Positions 11,561-22,294 of a stretch of DNA of 64,000 bases are shown in pieces. Within the stretch, counting starts at the first letter, position 1; each line of letters begins with the position of its first letter. Origin of the DNA: Branchinecta lynchi (Eukaryota > Arthropoda > Branchiopoda > Anostraca > Branchinectidae); the NCBI GenBank assembly GCA_023053575.1, contig JAKZAP010000019.1:1674001-1738000 (forward strand), written 5' to 3'. Under the pieces are notes generated by a model that worked only from the letters and a program-made list of their open reading frames with translations, made no database searches and was not told the origin of the DNA. A program made the translations under genes and the position numbers.

Positions 11561-12107
11561 CTACAACACAATTAAAGTTTTCGATGGGATCCCAAAGAGG
11601 AACATTTATTGGATCCTTCATCCAAGCTATCGGGTCTTTCCGATTTCCGGTCTTTGCCAGGTCCCGTCAACATGTTAGTTGGCTACCCCCAAGATTACCC
11701 GATTGTGATCAGATGACGACCGGAATACCAAGTCGACAACCGATAGAATTTTCTTATCCAACATGTTCTTCATTTACCTATATACCATCTTATAAATTTC
11801 ATTGGCGAATTTTGTTCATTCAAAATTTTCGCTTACGATCTTGGTGTTAACATTTAAAACAGTTAGATGAATCTTATCATCTCATTATCTTTATTCTGAC
11901 CGGAATACCCAGACAGAGAGATTTATTAGAACTAATGTACAAAGTGTGAAGGTGCTGGTTTTCCGCAACTGACTTCCACTTATATCGACTTTCCGTGGTC
12001 TGCCGATTCCCTAGATGTTAATGAGTGAATTGATTTATTTCGTGGTTTATTATTTTTATTTTTGCTTAATCCAGATCTGATCTTTATTTTGTCACCTGAA
12101 CAAGAGC
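11561..12107. other. Family B edge and unassigned sequence
   Basis: Starts with TTTCGATGGGATCCCAAAG, a family B edge motif also seen at 20378, 35395 and 55188. The remainder is AT-rich and shows no gene. Confidence 0.4.
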
Positions 12108-13556
12108 TGTAAGCTCATATGGCACTTGCAAGCATCTGTAGTAAGTAATACACAAACAAGGAAAAATTAAGGGCGCTGAAAATTTAACCTAAGGTTTCAC
12201 TTTAAATATAAAAATAGGAGAAAGAAAGCAAAAGAAAACAAGAAGGGAAACAAATACCGGCAAGACTGGCTAAGATGAAATTAATGGTAAATTTTTTTTT
12301 TAACTTTTTCGGTTAAGATGCGCCAAACTTGCAAAGTTATTTTTTTTCACTTTTCGGTTACGATGAGCACTTTAAGGTTGCTAATATTATGAGTCTAATC
12401 AAAACCCTTGAAGCAGATAATGTACTCTTGGCGAGCTTGAAAAAGTAAATTTGCTTAAAAGTATTTTTTTGATTTTGCGGTTAAGATGAGTTCCTTAAGG
12501 GATGGTCGGATCGGAGAAGTGACGATGTCTAACCCAATAATGTCAAGTTTCAAATTCTCCAGTAAAGTTTTATCGTCTTAGCACATTTGAGAGTACCTTA
12601 TCTCACGATCACAAGAATTCCTGACACCCCCCCCCCCCCCATCTACAGCCCCCCCCCCCCCCTCGGCACCCGAATCCGGTCCGAATCTGTCACTGATACA
12701 CTTAGGACTTATAACTGTACTTCCCACTAAGTTTCATTCTGATCGCTCCACTCTATGCGCGTCACAAGAATTCCGGTTCTCCCCTCCAACCTCCCCCCTC
12801 CCAGTTTATTGAATCTGGTCCGGACTTGAAATGGGATATCTGAGACATGAGGCCTTTCAAGATATCAAGTTTCATTAAGATCAGATAACCCGTTCGAAAG
12901 TTATGCGTGCCACTAATTTCCGGATTCTGCCGTCTCTCCCTCCCCCACGATCGTCGGATCGGGCGTGTGACTGTTTCCAAGTTAATCTGGTCGGGTCCTT
13001 GACATGCCGGTCAAGTTATGTCGTTTTAGCCCACCTGGAAGTACATCAACTATGGATCGCCGGAATTCCGGAACCCCCCTTCAACTCCCTCCACGGTGTC
13101 CGAATCCGGTCCAGTTCGGTCAGTTATTTATCTAGAGTTTATGCTTGTTCTTCCCACCAAGTTTCATCCCGATCGCTCCATTCTGAGAGTTTCACACTAT
13201 ATCTGGTTCCCCCTCCGACTCCCCCCTCAGATTCATCGGATCTGGTCCTGACTTGAGATGAGACATCTGAGACACGAGTTCTTTCCAAGTATCAAGTTTC
13301 ACTTACGATCCGATCACCCGTTCGAAAGTTATGCATACCCGTATTTTCTGGATTCCACAACCTCCTCCTCCCCCCACGATGGTTGGATCGAGCAAGTGAC
13401 AATTTCCAAGTTACTTTGGTCGGGCCCCTAATATGCCTGCCAAGTTTCATCCTCCCAGCACATCTCGAAGTGCCCGAACTCGAGATGAGTGGACCGACCG
13501 ACCGAAAAGTGATCGGTATATGGCACTTGAGCGGAGCTGCAAGTGCCATAAAAACT
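12108..13556 (+). repeat. Family A repeat block (plus orientation)
   Basis: Opens with AAGAGCTGTAAGCTCATATGG then CACTTGC and closes with TGCAAGTGCCATAAAAA, the same two ends as the other complete copies. Two CCAC(C/T)AAGTTTCAT phrases lie about 425 bp apart. The first third holds three looser repeats around TTTTCGGTTAAGATG that are shared with 39385-40400. Confidence 0.75.
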
Positions 13557-13606
13557 GGAAAAAGCAGACTGACCGGAGTTCGGCAAAAAACAGAAATTAG
13601 ATAGAA

Positions 13607-14207
13607 CAGTGCCAGAAGTTAAATAACAGATAACACGAGGATGCTATCTGTTGTGGTTGAAAACGTTATGCATGTAATGCTATGCGTAACAAGCTTTTTT
13701 AGAAAGAGCCAAAAAAGCATCCACTGACTTTATTCTTTATCGTCACGATGTCGGAAAACTCAGCAGATACTTTTTGGCGGTTTTACAGTTCTTCCTGATG
13801 GTAACGCTTATAACATTTAGAAACACAACAGATAACATACGAAGTGTTACTGTTGCGCATTATCTGTTGAAACCGCACATACTCGTGTTATCTGTTATGA
13901 AACTTCTGACAGTCAGAGGCGTTACTAGCCAAAATAATTTGTTTTTGCGGGGGACAAGGCATTTACTGACTAGCTGTTATATTTTACCGACAGAAAGAAA
14001 AAAGAAAAAGAAAAAACGACGGTTTCGAAAAAAATCGACTGTTTTGACGAAAAATCGACTGATCGACTGTTTCCGTGAAAAAATCAACCGTTTTGACGAA
14101 AAATCGCGGCGCTTCCCGCAGACTTGTTATTTTTACCAACTGGCCGACAACATTGGGAGGGGGGGGCGTCCCCCCTCCCCCCAGTCGTGACGCCCCTGCT
14201 GACAGTG
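13607..14207. mobile_element. Family D foldback MITE, copy A, split by a hAT-like element
   Basis: Left end CAGTGCCAGAAGTTAAATAAC is a variant of CACTGTCAGAAGTTTCATAA; the right end CTTCTGACAGT is interrupted at 13913 and its last bases resume after the insert as CTGACAGTG. Interior carries repeated AACAGATAAC and its complement. Non-autonomous: no transposase frame is present. Confidence 0.75.
13914..14198. mobile_element. hAT-type MITE (TSD CTGACAGT)
   Basis: Termini CAGAGGCGTTACTAG and GTGACGCCCCTG are complementary at 10 of 12 terminal positions. A perfect 8-bp duplication CTGACAGT occupies 13906-13913 and 14199-14206. Eight-base duplications and CAG..CTG ends are hAT hallmarks. The interior has low-complexity ATCGACTGTTTTGACGAAAA repeats. 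Confidence 0.88.
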
Positions 14208-14429
14208 AAGTGAAGTAAAAGTTTGTTCTCAACTCGATCAGAACATCCATACAGTAGCAAGGAGGAATGCTAAAATCATATAGGAACATTAATTTACTGC
14301 TGGATTAATAGTTCGACCGGAGACTGCCAGAAACTGGAAATATATTTGAAAGAAAAGACGAACTCGATCCGAGGATCGATAGAAGGGAAAAAACACATGC
14401 TGGATAGATTTGCGATTTGCGACTATAGT
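14208..14429. other. Nothing recognised
   Basis: Short unassigned stretch between the split family D copy and a family B block. Confidence 0.3.
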
Positions 14430-14960
14430 TTTTCCAAGAAAGCTAGTTTGACCTGAATCGAATCCGGCCCAAAACCGGAAATTTGGTAGTAACTTTTTTT
14501 TGCTGATGTTGACTAAATTGTTTGGAACCAGACCAAAGGTTTCGATGGGGTCTTAAAAATTTAACATTTGATCCCGACAATTGTATCTTGTCGACATCCG
14601 GTCTTCGCCAGACTCCTTGAACAGTATTACTATTAGCATTTAGAAACAGATTTAGGCTAATGGCTAATCATCTGAGAAAACCAAGTTCAGATATGGGTTC
14701 AGCATGTGCGTTTACCCCTATACGTCATATCTACTTTGTGGAAATTGATCAAAACTTCCTGCCTTACTTCTGCCTGATTTCAGGATTTGGCCGAACTTCT
14801 TGGCCGGGATAAAATTTAAAACTGATAAACGAATTCAGCATATCCCCTTACCGCTCGATGTAGCCTCTAATTAACTTCAGATAAAACTGTTAGCCTACTT
14901 ATAACAAATTTTCCGGTTTCAGCCGGATTCCGGGTAAACTATATGTCGGGGTAGAAAATC
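14430..14960 (-). repeat. Family B repeat block
   Basis: Several diverged units with TTTCGATGGGGTC at one edge, TTCAGCATG phrases and GCCGGATTCCGGGTAAACTA. No gene is seen. Confidence 0.55.
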
Positions 14961-15377
14961 ACTTTCGGGGAAAGCTGCTTTGGTTTTCAAAGAGCTAAAA
15001 CCGGTGTGGAAAGCTTGGCAGCTTTCCGAGTTAGCGCGAAAAACATTGGAAAGTGACTCCGACTTTGCTTTCCAGCTCGCGAAAACCCTCCTTAGGATTA
15101 GTATAGACCCATGAGCGTGACTTCGGTCTCGGACTTGTCTCGGACTCGGATCTGCTGGACTCACAATGGCTATGACTTTAAGGGGTCTAATAGGACGATC
15201 CTCAAATTTTTACGAGGTTTGGCAAAGAGAAAACATCTGCAAGTACTGAAGGCCTTTTCAGAAAGACCAACAAACTGTTAAATATGGCGAAGGGTTTTGT
15301 TTCAAGTAAGGGATTCCAAAAGAATTCCTGAGGTCGTGGATGCAACAGCGAGCAAACTGTCTCCCTCTTTATAATGT
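14961..15377. other. Nothing recognised
   Basis: A minus-strand open frame (14919-15164) overlaps the family B edge and has no known motif. Confidence 0.3.
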
Positions 15378-15836
15378 TTGGAAAAAAAGGTGTTATCCGG
15401 AAATTCTTCTCTTTCTGCAGAGCTTTCTGATCGCCTGGAAAATGTCCAAAAGACAGCCATGAGAATCATTCTGGGTGATCATAATATTACATACGAAGAG
15501 GCTCTCATTAAACTTGACATTCCTAAATTATCTGTACGTCGAAATACTCTTTCAAACAAATTTGGAGCTAAGATAACGTGTTGTCCCCAGATGACCCATC
15601 TATTCCCCCCTCCCCTCCCGTCTTCCGTGCGTCGGTCCGAAAGGAATACTGGCAACAAGTTTTCCCCATATCCCGCTAATTCGTCTACCCAATTTTTTCG
15701 TAGTTTCATTCCATCATTTATTTCTGGTAATTTCTTGTAAGTGTATTAGTTAATTTGTTTCTTGTGTGTCTGTGTATTTTTTAAATTTGTATTCCTTTCC
15801 TAGCTTTTAGCTATTCGGAGTAAACTTGATTGATTG
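15378..15836 (+). pseudogene. LINE ORF2 C-terminus with (TTGA)n tail
   Basis: The frame reads LENVQKTAMRIILGDHNITY, then EEALIKLDIPKLSVRRNTL, the standard segment after the reverse transcriptase domain of CR1/Jockey-type LINEs, and ends in FRSFIPSFISGNFL. A 3'UTR with CTTTTAGCTATTCGGAG and a TTGATTGATTGA tail follows. Only the last part of the element remains, so it is dead. Confidence 0.8.
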
Positions 15837-15839
15837 ATT

Positions 15840-16150
15840 GAAATGCGGTATACTTGCCCTATTTGCGGTGATGGGCTGGACCATTTTCTTTTCAGTGTCA
15901 GAGGCTAAGCGAGGTAAGAGGGAGTTTTCTTGGGGATGGGGGTTGTGAGCCCTTCCTTGAATTTTGAAGTCGACGTCGAAAGTAAATGTAAAAGCAGCTG
16001 GAAATTTTGTCCGTAAAGGTCATATTATTCGAAAGTTGAGCGTTACATGATTTTGTATGGTAGTTGTTTGTTATTGTATATGTCTCGGTATATGTATGTA
16101 TACGGCCTAAAAATGGCTTTAAATACAGTCATTCATTCATTCATATACTT
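15840..16150 (+). pseudogene. Second LINE 3' end with zinc-knuckle remnant and (CATT)n tail
   Basis: Directly after the previous tail the frame reads CPICGDGLDHFLFS, with the C-x2-C...H spacing of a LINE C-terminal zinc-binding motif. The frame then shifts and stops. The 3'UTR ends GGCTTTAAATACAGTCATTC followed by further CATTs. This looks like a head-to-tail pair of LINE insertions. Confidence 0.55.
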
Positions 16151-16309
16151 TACAAATGCCTTATTACTAGGCTGCATGCAATAAGTTCATTCATTCACCA
16201 AATATTGTTGGAATTTGGTCATTTGGTCGTGTTACAACGAGCAGAGGTATTTTGTTCTAACTTACTGTTAGTACCAAGCTGTTTGAAAATCACCTTGTAG
16301 CCCTATGTT

Positions 16310-16610
16310 AAGGGGCTCTGTAGCTCTATGTTTAGGGGTGGGGGAGGGGTTTCAAATTAAGGGACGACAACAAATATTTTTAAAAGCTAATGAGACAGTC
16401 GACTTAGAGGTAAGGAAACATGGTGAATCCGAATATGAAATCGTTCCCTTGCCGGACAAGTAGTTCACCCGGAATCCGGCAAAAAATAGAAATTTTGGGA
16501 AAAGTAAAAGTTGTAGAGGAAGTTGATTAGATGTTCGATTCAGGGGTAGGAACACTTGTTGAATCCGATTATTAAGGTGGGACAACTAGTTCGTGCTGAA
16601 TCCGGAAATT
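16310..16610 (+). repeat. Family B repeat block
   Basis: Carries the edge phrase TTTAGGGGTGGGGGAGGGG, then TTCAAATTAAGGG, followed by two units with GGACAAGTAGTTCACCCGG and GGGACAACTAGTTCGTGC. The same edge phrase is at 33410 and 54490. Confidence 0.6.
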
Positions 16611-16882
16611 TAACATGAAGAACTTGAAGTATAGTCGATATGGAGTGAGGAGACAATAGTCGCTGTCAAGGCAGAACCACGAGATACGATACTCCACGTA
16701 CCTTCTAACGAGTTTTAGGTTTCAACACAGTTTTGATTTCCGAAAAATTCTGCGTCGAATGGTCCCTAACTAGTATTTTTCTGAAGCATATTGACGGAGT
16801 TACAGGTAGCTGAGTAACCACGTATCCCGCTCTCCCATGTTAGCGTGTCATAGCAGAACCACGTATCTCGTGACTTTCGCAG

Positions 16883-17015
16883 TGGCAGTGTTGTTAAATG
16901 CATTTTAAGAAGAACAGATGATGATTTTGAGGAAGTAGTGAAACGTACTAAGAAAGCTATTAATCATATTCTCGCTGACGCACGAGAACAGACAACATTG
17001 AAGGAGATACAGTAG
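16883..17015 (+). CDS. Coding-like terminal segment, function unknown
   Basis: After a TTTCGCAG acceptor-like site an open frame reads GSVVKCILRRTDDDFEEVVK, then RTKKAINHILADAREQTTL and KEIQ before a TAG stop. Its charged, alpha-helical composition differs from the surrounding repeats and no other copy is seen in the window. It could be a 3' exon of an undetected gene or the end of a transposon ORF. I do not recognise the family. Confidence 0.3.
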
Positions 17016-17053
17016 GTTACTGTTTTCTATTAGTGTGTCGTATCAATGTTTTC

Positions 17054-18370
17054 ATGGCATTTGCCCTTCGGCCAAGTGCCATATAGCTATTGCAATTTCT
17101 GTCCGTCAGTCGCTCTATCGGTCCCGGTATTGCTAGTTCGGGCACTTCCAGATAAGCTGGGACGATGAAACTTGGCAGGCATATTAGGGACCAGACCAGT
17201 TCATCCAGACCGGATCCGGTGACGTTGGGGGGAGTTCAAGGGGGGAAACCGGAAATCTCGGAAAATACTTAGAGCGGAGAGGTTGGGATGAAACTTGGTA
17301 GAAAGAACAAGCACAAGTCCTAGATACATGATTACATGATGCAAATTTCTAGTGATCCCGCGAGTTCGGTGCTTCCTAATGTGCTAGGACGATGAAAATT
17401 GGCAGGCGTGTCAGGGACCCGAATAGATTGACTTGAGAATAGTAGTTTCCCTGATCCGACCATCTAGGGGGGGGGAGGGACTACGCTGGAAGAAGGGGGA
17501 ATCCAGAAAAGTGACGTATTTTTAACTTAAAGGACACCTGAATGAAGAGTAACAAGTACCATCCCTATCTGTATGACTTCCGTTAATATTGCCTGCAGAA
17601 AACCCAGTCCAAATACGAAATAGTGTTTCCAAGCTAGGATTTTTGCTCCATTTTGCATCTGTCCTTATTTTAGTACCGAACAATTTTTGAAATGAACAAA
17701 TGTCTCCAATCAACCCTTCTTCTGGAATGTTCTTTAACTAGTTAAGCCAAGACGTATATCTAGAAGAAATTCCAATACGATCCGGCCAGCGCTGTACAAG
17801 ATTTGAATGAATTGCGCTTTTTGTCTTGGAGTCTGCATGTGCAAACCTCCAGAAACGAACATCCCTATTTTGAAAACCTCACGCTCAGAAGAAGAATGCT
17901 CTCCGTGGCCATGTCTGTAAATGCATTCTCCATGGTGTGTTCAAGTATGGTTTCATTGTCCAGGTGTCCTTTAAGAACGGGTGATCCGATCTTAATAAAA
18001 ATTGATATAAAGAAAGATCTCGTCTCAGACATCCCATTTTCGATCCAAACCGGATCCGACCGGAAATCTTCGGAAACGCTTTGAGTGGAGAGTTCGGGAT
18101 GAGACTTGGTGGGAAGAACAAGCACAAGTCCTAGATACTTGAATTACATAACCAGACCGGATCTGGTCACTGTGGGGGTTGCTGGAGGTTTGGGCGGGGT
18201 CCTCATTTCTTGTGATCCCGCGAGTTTGGTACTTCCTGGTGTGCTAGGACAATGAAACTTTGCAGGCGTGTCCGGCACCCGATCTTTGGAAACGCTGGTC
18301 CGAATTTCCAGTGATCGCGCGTGTTCAGTACTTCCTGATGTGCTAGGACGATGAAACTATTAAAATAATA
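17054..18370 (-). repeat. Family A repeat block (minus orientation)
   Basis: Begins with the ATGGCATTTGCCCTTCGGCC palindrome variant and the CTGTCCGTC run, then GATGAAACTTGGCAGGCAT. About 17530-17960 is a non-family insertion. The family resumes near 17975 with GAACGGGTGATCCGATC. Confidence 0.65.
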
Positions 18371-19429
18371 AAAAGAGACGATCGCTATCTCCGGATTAAA
18401 AAAGAAGGACTTGATGAATCTTTGTAAAAAGAAGGGGATACTAGCGTAATATCGGTTCGAATACGAGAATTTGAAGACCTAAAAGAATTATCGGGAAGCT
18501 TTACTGGAACCCGATGAAGGAGAAGAGAGCGAAACAGAATCATCTGACTAGCGGTGTCTCTGGAGCTTCCTTGAGTTCTCATATTCAGACCGATATTGCA
18601 CTGGTATTACCTTCTTTTTATAAATTGCTCATTAGGGTTTGACGAAGATAAGCTGGGTGATACAGCCTGAGACACGGACGGTTCTCGAAGCGTTTCTTTT
18701 GTAATTTGACTTCAATATAGTATCCGAGATACGTGGTTGTTCCTTATCCCTTTTTTCTAATAGGCTTATGGTAGACCAACAAGGCAAAACCACGTTTGTC
18801 ATTTTTTTAGGAAAGTTCGGCGAGTAGGCAAAAATTATTCCCCGGATTCGTGACAAAAAATGGCCTATCTAATATGAACGGCTCAATGTTGTAAGTATTG
18901 TACCATAGAAATTATACAGTTTATTTCGTCTCCTAGAAAATTTTAAAAAACCCTGATACGTAGTTTTGCCTTGACACCGACGAAAATTCATGCTGTTGCA
19001 ACTTTCGAACACACTAATGATAAACAAAAAGTGTATGCGATCAGTTAAGTTATCTTTAAAGTTCCAACCGGTATTTACTGGATCAAAAAGTTAGATTGCA
19101 TCCCATCTGGTAACAATTTAACAAAATTTCTTGACAAATTTTTGACCAGTGACCAGTCCCCACCTTACTGGAACATGCAAGCTCTGCGCCTGTGGGTGAC
19201 GTCACTTTGTTAAATCAATCCACCCGGGGGGGTGGTGACTTGGCTCGCGTGTATACGCACAAAGTTCGAGTTGATCGGGTTTATGAGAAGGTTTTTGGAT
19301 TGTCGGGGGGGGGGGTCGAAGGGGATGATATATGCTGGTCAAATCCTAGAAGGATTCACTGGCAAAGTACAGGCCAAGTCCGTAGATGGGTTCTTTAGCC
19401 CTAATTTATAGGCAGAGGAGGGGGTTTCG
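18371..19429. other. Intergenic, possible decayed transposon ORF
   Basis: At 18385-18560 broken plus frames read KKDLMNLCKKKGILA and EALLEPDEGEESETESSD, which look like a disrupted protein C-terminus of unknown kind. The phrase CAAGGCAAAACCACG recurs in variants here and at 16660-16880. A G-run lies near 19305. Confidence 0.25.
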
Positions 19430-19740
19430 ATAATACTACATAGATGGCACTTTAAACAAGGGACATGCACCGTGAGCAATGTACCAGAAACAGTTTTTCG
19501 AATTTAATCTAGAAGTCTAGGACTTCATTGTTGGAGCCACGTAGACATACCAGGACCCACAAGGCGGGGTCTCATGGTGAAAACCAAGTAAAACCAAATA
19601 TTTAACTTTAATGGGAAAGACGACCTTGAGATGGAAACATTTTATAACTAGTGAACTGGAAGACAAAAATGCTCCTCAGCCGGGATTTGAACCCAGGACC
19701 ATCTGCTTACAAGGCAGGCGAATTAAGGGTCGAAACAAAT
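19430..19740 (-). repeat. tRNA-Thr-derived SINE-like repeat, copy 2 (5'-truncated)
   Basis: On the minus strand, an anticodon arm CTGCCTTGTAAGCAG (anticodon TGT) and T-arm GGGTTCAAATCCC are present but the D-arm side is lost. CATTTTTGTC...CAGTTCACTA follows, as in copy 1. The block TGCATGTCCCTTGTTTAAAG comes last, whereas it precedes the tRNA in copy 1. Confidence 0.55.
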
Positions 19741-20290
19741 ATGTTTTATAACCTAATGAAATATTCGTTTAAGGGGTAAGGAGGCTCACTGAATCCATAT
19801 CTGAACTTAGTTTTCTTGCCGGACAAAATAATTCTCCAGGAATTCAGCCAAAACTGGAAATTTGGTTCAAGCTCAAAGTCGTTTCTGAAGTCGATTAGAG
19901 ATTCGGTATCGGGATAAAGAGATATGCTGACTCGAATTTTTAACTTTATTTCCTTGACGGATAAGCTGGCAAAATTTGCAAAAACCTGAAAATTTGGAAT
20001 GAAAGGTTCGGCTCTCAGCGTCACCAGATCGTTTGCTCTGCATGCAGTTCGCCGGGACTGCTGCTAGAATACGAGGAATTTGGTAAAAACCAAACAAAAC
20101 AAACACAATTCTAAAAGACCTTTTTGAGGTCGATTGGATATGAGATATCGGAGTAAACATGCTTGTTGAATCCGTATTTGAACATGGTTTCCTCATTTGA
20201 TTAGTTCTTTGGCCGTAAGCAAAAAACGTCCAACCGGTAACATTTTTTTGTGTAGGCTACATATTCAAGCGGTTGATTATGGATAAATAG
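19741..20290 (-). repeat. Family B repeat block
   Basis: Three diverged units with TTGCCGGACAA, then CAGGAATTCAGCC and AACTGGAAATTTGG phrases. Nothing coding is supported. Confidence 0.55.
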
Positions 20291-20537
20291 TAAAAAATGT
20301 TAAAAGGGTTTAGCGAACACTTGGAATTGTACAAGGTTCGATTGTCTGGCAAGAGGTCTGATAAACATTACATTTTTGGGATCCCATCGAATCCTTTGGT
20401 CTTGTTTCACCGGACGAGTAGTTGGCAAGGTTTCCGGGAAACGCCGGAAATCCGTCGGCCTAATTTTTTGTCTCGGATTCATAACTTTACTCTCGTTACA
20501 GGCACTCGGAAGTCCATCTTCTCAGGAATGTTGAAAT

Positions 20538-20918
20538 ATGCGACTAATGAAAACTATATTGGTTATTAACATCATCCAACACGCTGCCGCTAACTACAAA
20601 GAAGAAAAGAACAACAGCGTCAACCGAAACGGAGCTTCTAGTTTGGCTGCACTCATTCCCCTCGCTCTCGTTTCCTTGGGATTCGTACTCCTCCGTAAAG
20701 AAGACAGGATACGAGCAATAGATGAATATAGTGAGATACGGAAGCATTACAAAGGGCAATGGACGATTGGGCCATCTTGTCCATCAAAATTTGAAAGGAC
20801 CGATGCGCGTGGCTTCCGTCTGAATCTGGGCCGAAACAGGAAGGAACTGAGAGCAACAGTGGCAATGTTACTGCGAATGCTCGGATGCACCGTGATAATT
20901 TTACAAGAGTTTTTCTGA
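20538..20918 (+). CDS. Unassigned 126-residue open frame with a hydrophobic segment
   Basis: The frame begins MRLMKTILVINIIQHAAANY, signal-peptide-like, has a second hydrophobic run LAALIPLALVSLGFVLL followed by RKEDR, and a basic C-terminal half rich in Arg/Lys. A TCTCGTTACAG acceptor-like site lies 50 bp upstream. No family is recognised, and the overlapping minus frame is also open for much of the length, so this is weak. It could be a small membrane protein exon or chance. Confidence 0.2.
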   Translation: MRLMKTILVINIIQHAAANYKEEKNNSVNRNGASSLAALIPLALVSLGFVLLRKEDRIRAIDEYSEIRKHYKGQWTIGPSCPSKFERTDARGFRLNLGRNRKELRATVAMLLRMLGCTVIILQEFF

Positions 20919-21144
20919 TGTTCGATTATTTTTGTGTATTTATTACTTTTCACCATTATAGTTTCACATACTTATGGTAGTTTTATTTGATGTTACCCAA
21001 AGTTTTGGGTGAAAATAGAAAATCTACCTACCTATGATTAGAGCTTCAGTTTCACTGGACGATATTTAAAGAAAAGAAAAAAATACACTTCTAACATATT
21101 TGATAGTGTAAAACGGATACGTCAGCTGATTTTTTTTTATTAGA

Positions 21145-21210
21145 GCTATATTTCGTCCGTTCTCGGCAAGGGTCCTTTTCAGGCTCAAAGCCGCTCAAGT
21201 TCGAAAAACG
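21145..21210 (-). ncRNA. Decayed hammerhead-like motif, copy 3
   Basis: On the minus strand: GAGC, CTGAAAA, then GGACCCTTGCCGAGAACGG, GAAA, TATA, GCTC. The core G8 position is changed (CTGAAAA instead of CTGANGA), so cleavage is unlikely. Stem I pairs GAGC with GCTC, where the intact copy pairs CAGC with GCTG. Neighbouring ACGGATACGTCAGCT matches the flank of the intact copy. Confidence 0.55.
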
Positions 21211-21399
21211 AACTTGTGGAAAAAAAACTATAAAATATGATTCGCAGTTAGCTTAGGCTGAAGGAATATTTATACACAATTAATATTCCTGCCAGGAAAG
21301 CAGAAACGGAGTGCTTGGCTAGGGCAGGATAATAACCGATATTAATTAAACAATAAACAGAATCAACTAACTGAATACTCTACATAGCGACAAGTTAGG

Positions 21400-22077
21400 C
21401 TTAAAGATCAATGGGCACATCAAACTACCCCAATCCCACTCTGTAACAACCTAGGAACAATGCTTAACCCCTAGATCAGCAGGTTTTTCAACAGTTTCCT
21501 CTCTCTGATATTTCAAAGCGTAATTTTTTGTGCCAGTACGTGCTCAGTTTACTAGCTTGGACTAAGATAAAAGTGGTGTTTCTTGAAATACCTAGTAGAT
21601 CTTAATTTTATGCATAAATCAGCTTGTATAATTTAGATTTGAATAGGTTATTTGTTTTTGAATGATTTTTGTAGCTATGTTATTTCTTATAAGCTTGTTG
21701 CATATTCTGGTACATTTTATAAAGCAAGCTAATGAAGCTTCACAACACTATTCCACAAAGAAAAACTTTTAATAGGCACTTTAAGCCATGGAACTTCTGA
21801 TGAAATACTAGAACAATCACTTAAACTGCATCTGCGGCTTGACTTTAGTGACATCACAAATATATCCTTATCTATCAAGCATTGCTGGGAGTTCTTGAAG
21901 TTCCTGCCACGATATCCCAGCTCCTAAGATTTGGATCGCCGAAATGCCAGAGAGGTAAAGACAAGGAAAAACAAGAAAACAGCCGATTTTCGTAGCGCCT
22001 TATCAAGGAAGTCGGGAATGTTTATATGTGAAGCATTTAATACAAATTAAACATTAGAAGTGTCCATTATGCTTTAA
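21400..22077 (-). mobile_element. Family F inverted-repeat element, copy 1
   Basis: Ends CTTAAAGATCAATGGGCAC and GTGTCCATTATGCTTTAA are complementary with a few changes. On the minus strand 21993-21868 keeps a 41-codon frame related to the small ORF of copy 2, but with ACG in place of its ATG and an early TAA. Other copies are at 38679 and 51872. Confidence 0.7.
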
Positions 22078-22127
22078 CACAAAATGTAGTAGGCTAATAA
22101 ATAATAATAATATTTTTTTTTTGTGTA

Positions 22128-22294
22128 CACAGCAGAAAAATCTTGCAGTATTTGCTACTGGGATTAATTTTGCATATAAGAAGATAATCTCATCTCTAAT
22201 TTGGATTAATATTATCTCAGTAGAGATAAGATTAATCCTAGTAGCAAATACTGCAGTTAACTTTAATCCTTACCCGGAGAAACTTTTTACAGTG
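22128..22294. mobile_element. MITE with CAC..GTG ends and inner TTTGCTACT arms, copy 1
   Basis: Inner inverted arms GCAGTATTTGCTACT and AGTAGCAAATACTGC flank AT-rich AGATAAGATTA sequence; outer ends are CACAGCAGAAAAATC and GAAACTTTTTACAGTG. TA dinucleotides flank both ends. The same order, reversed and shorter, is at 58155-58278. Confidence 0.7.

Noticed and set aside
13774..14190. 138-residue plus open frame
   Set aside because: Crosses the junction between a family D MITE and its hAT insertion.
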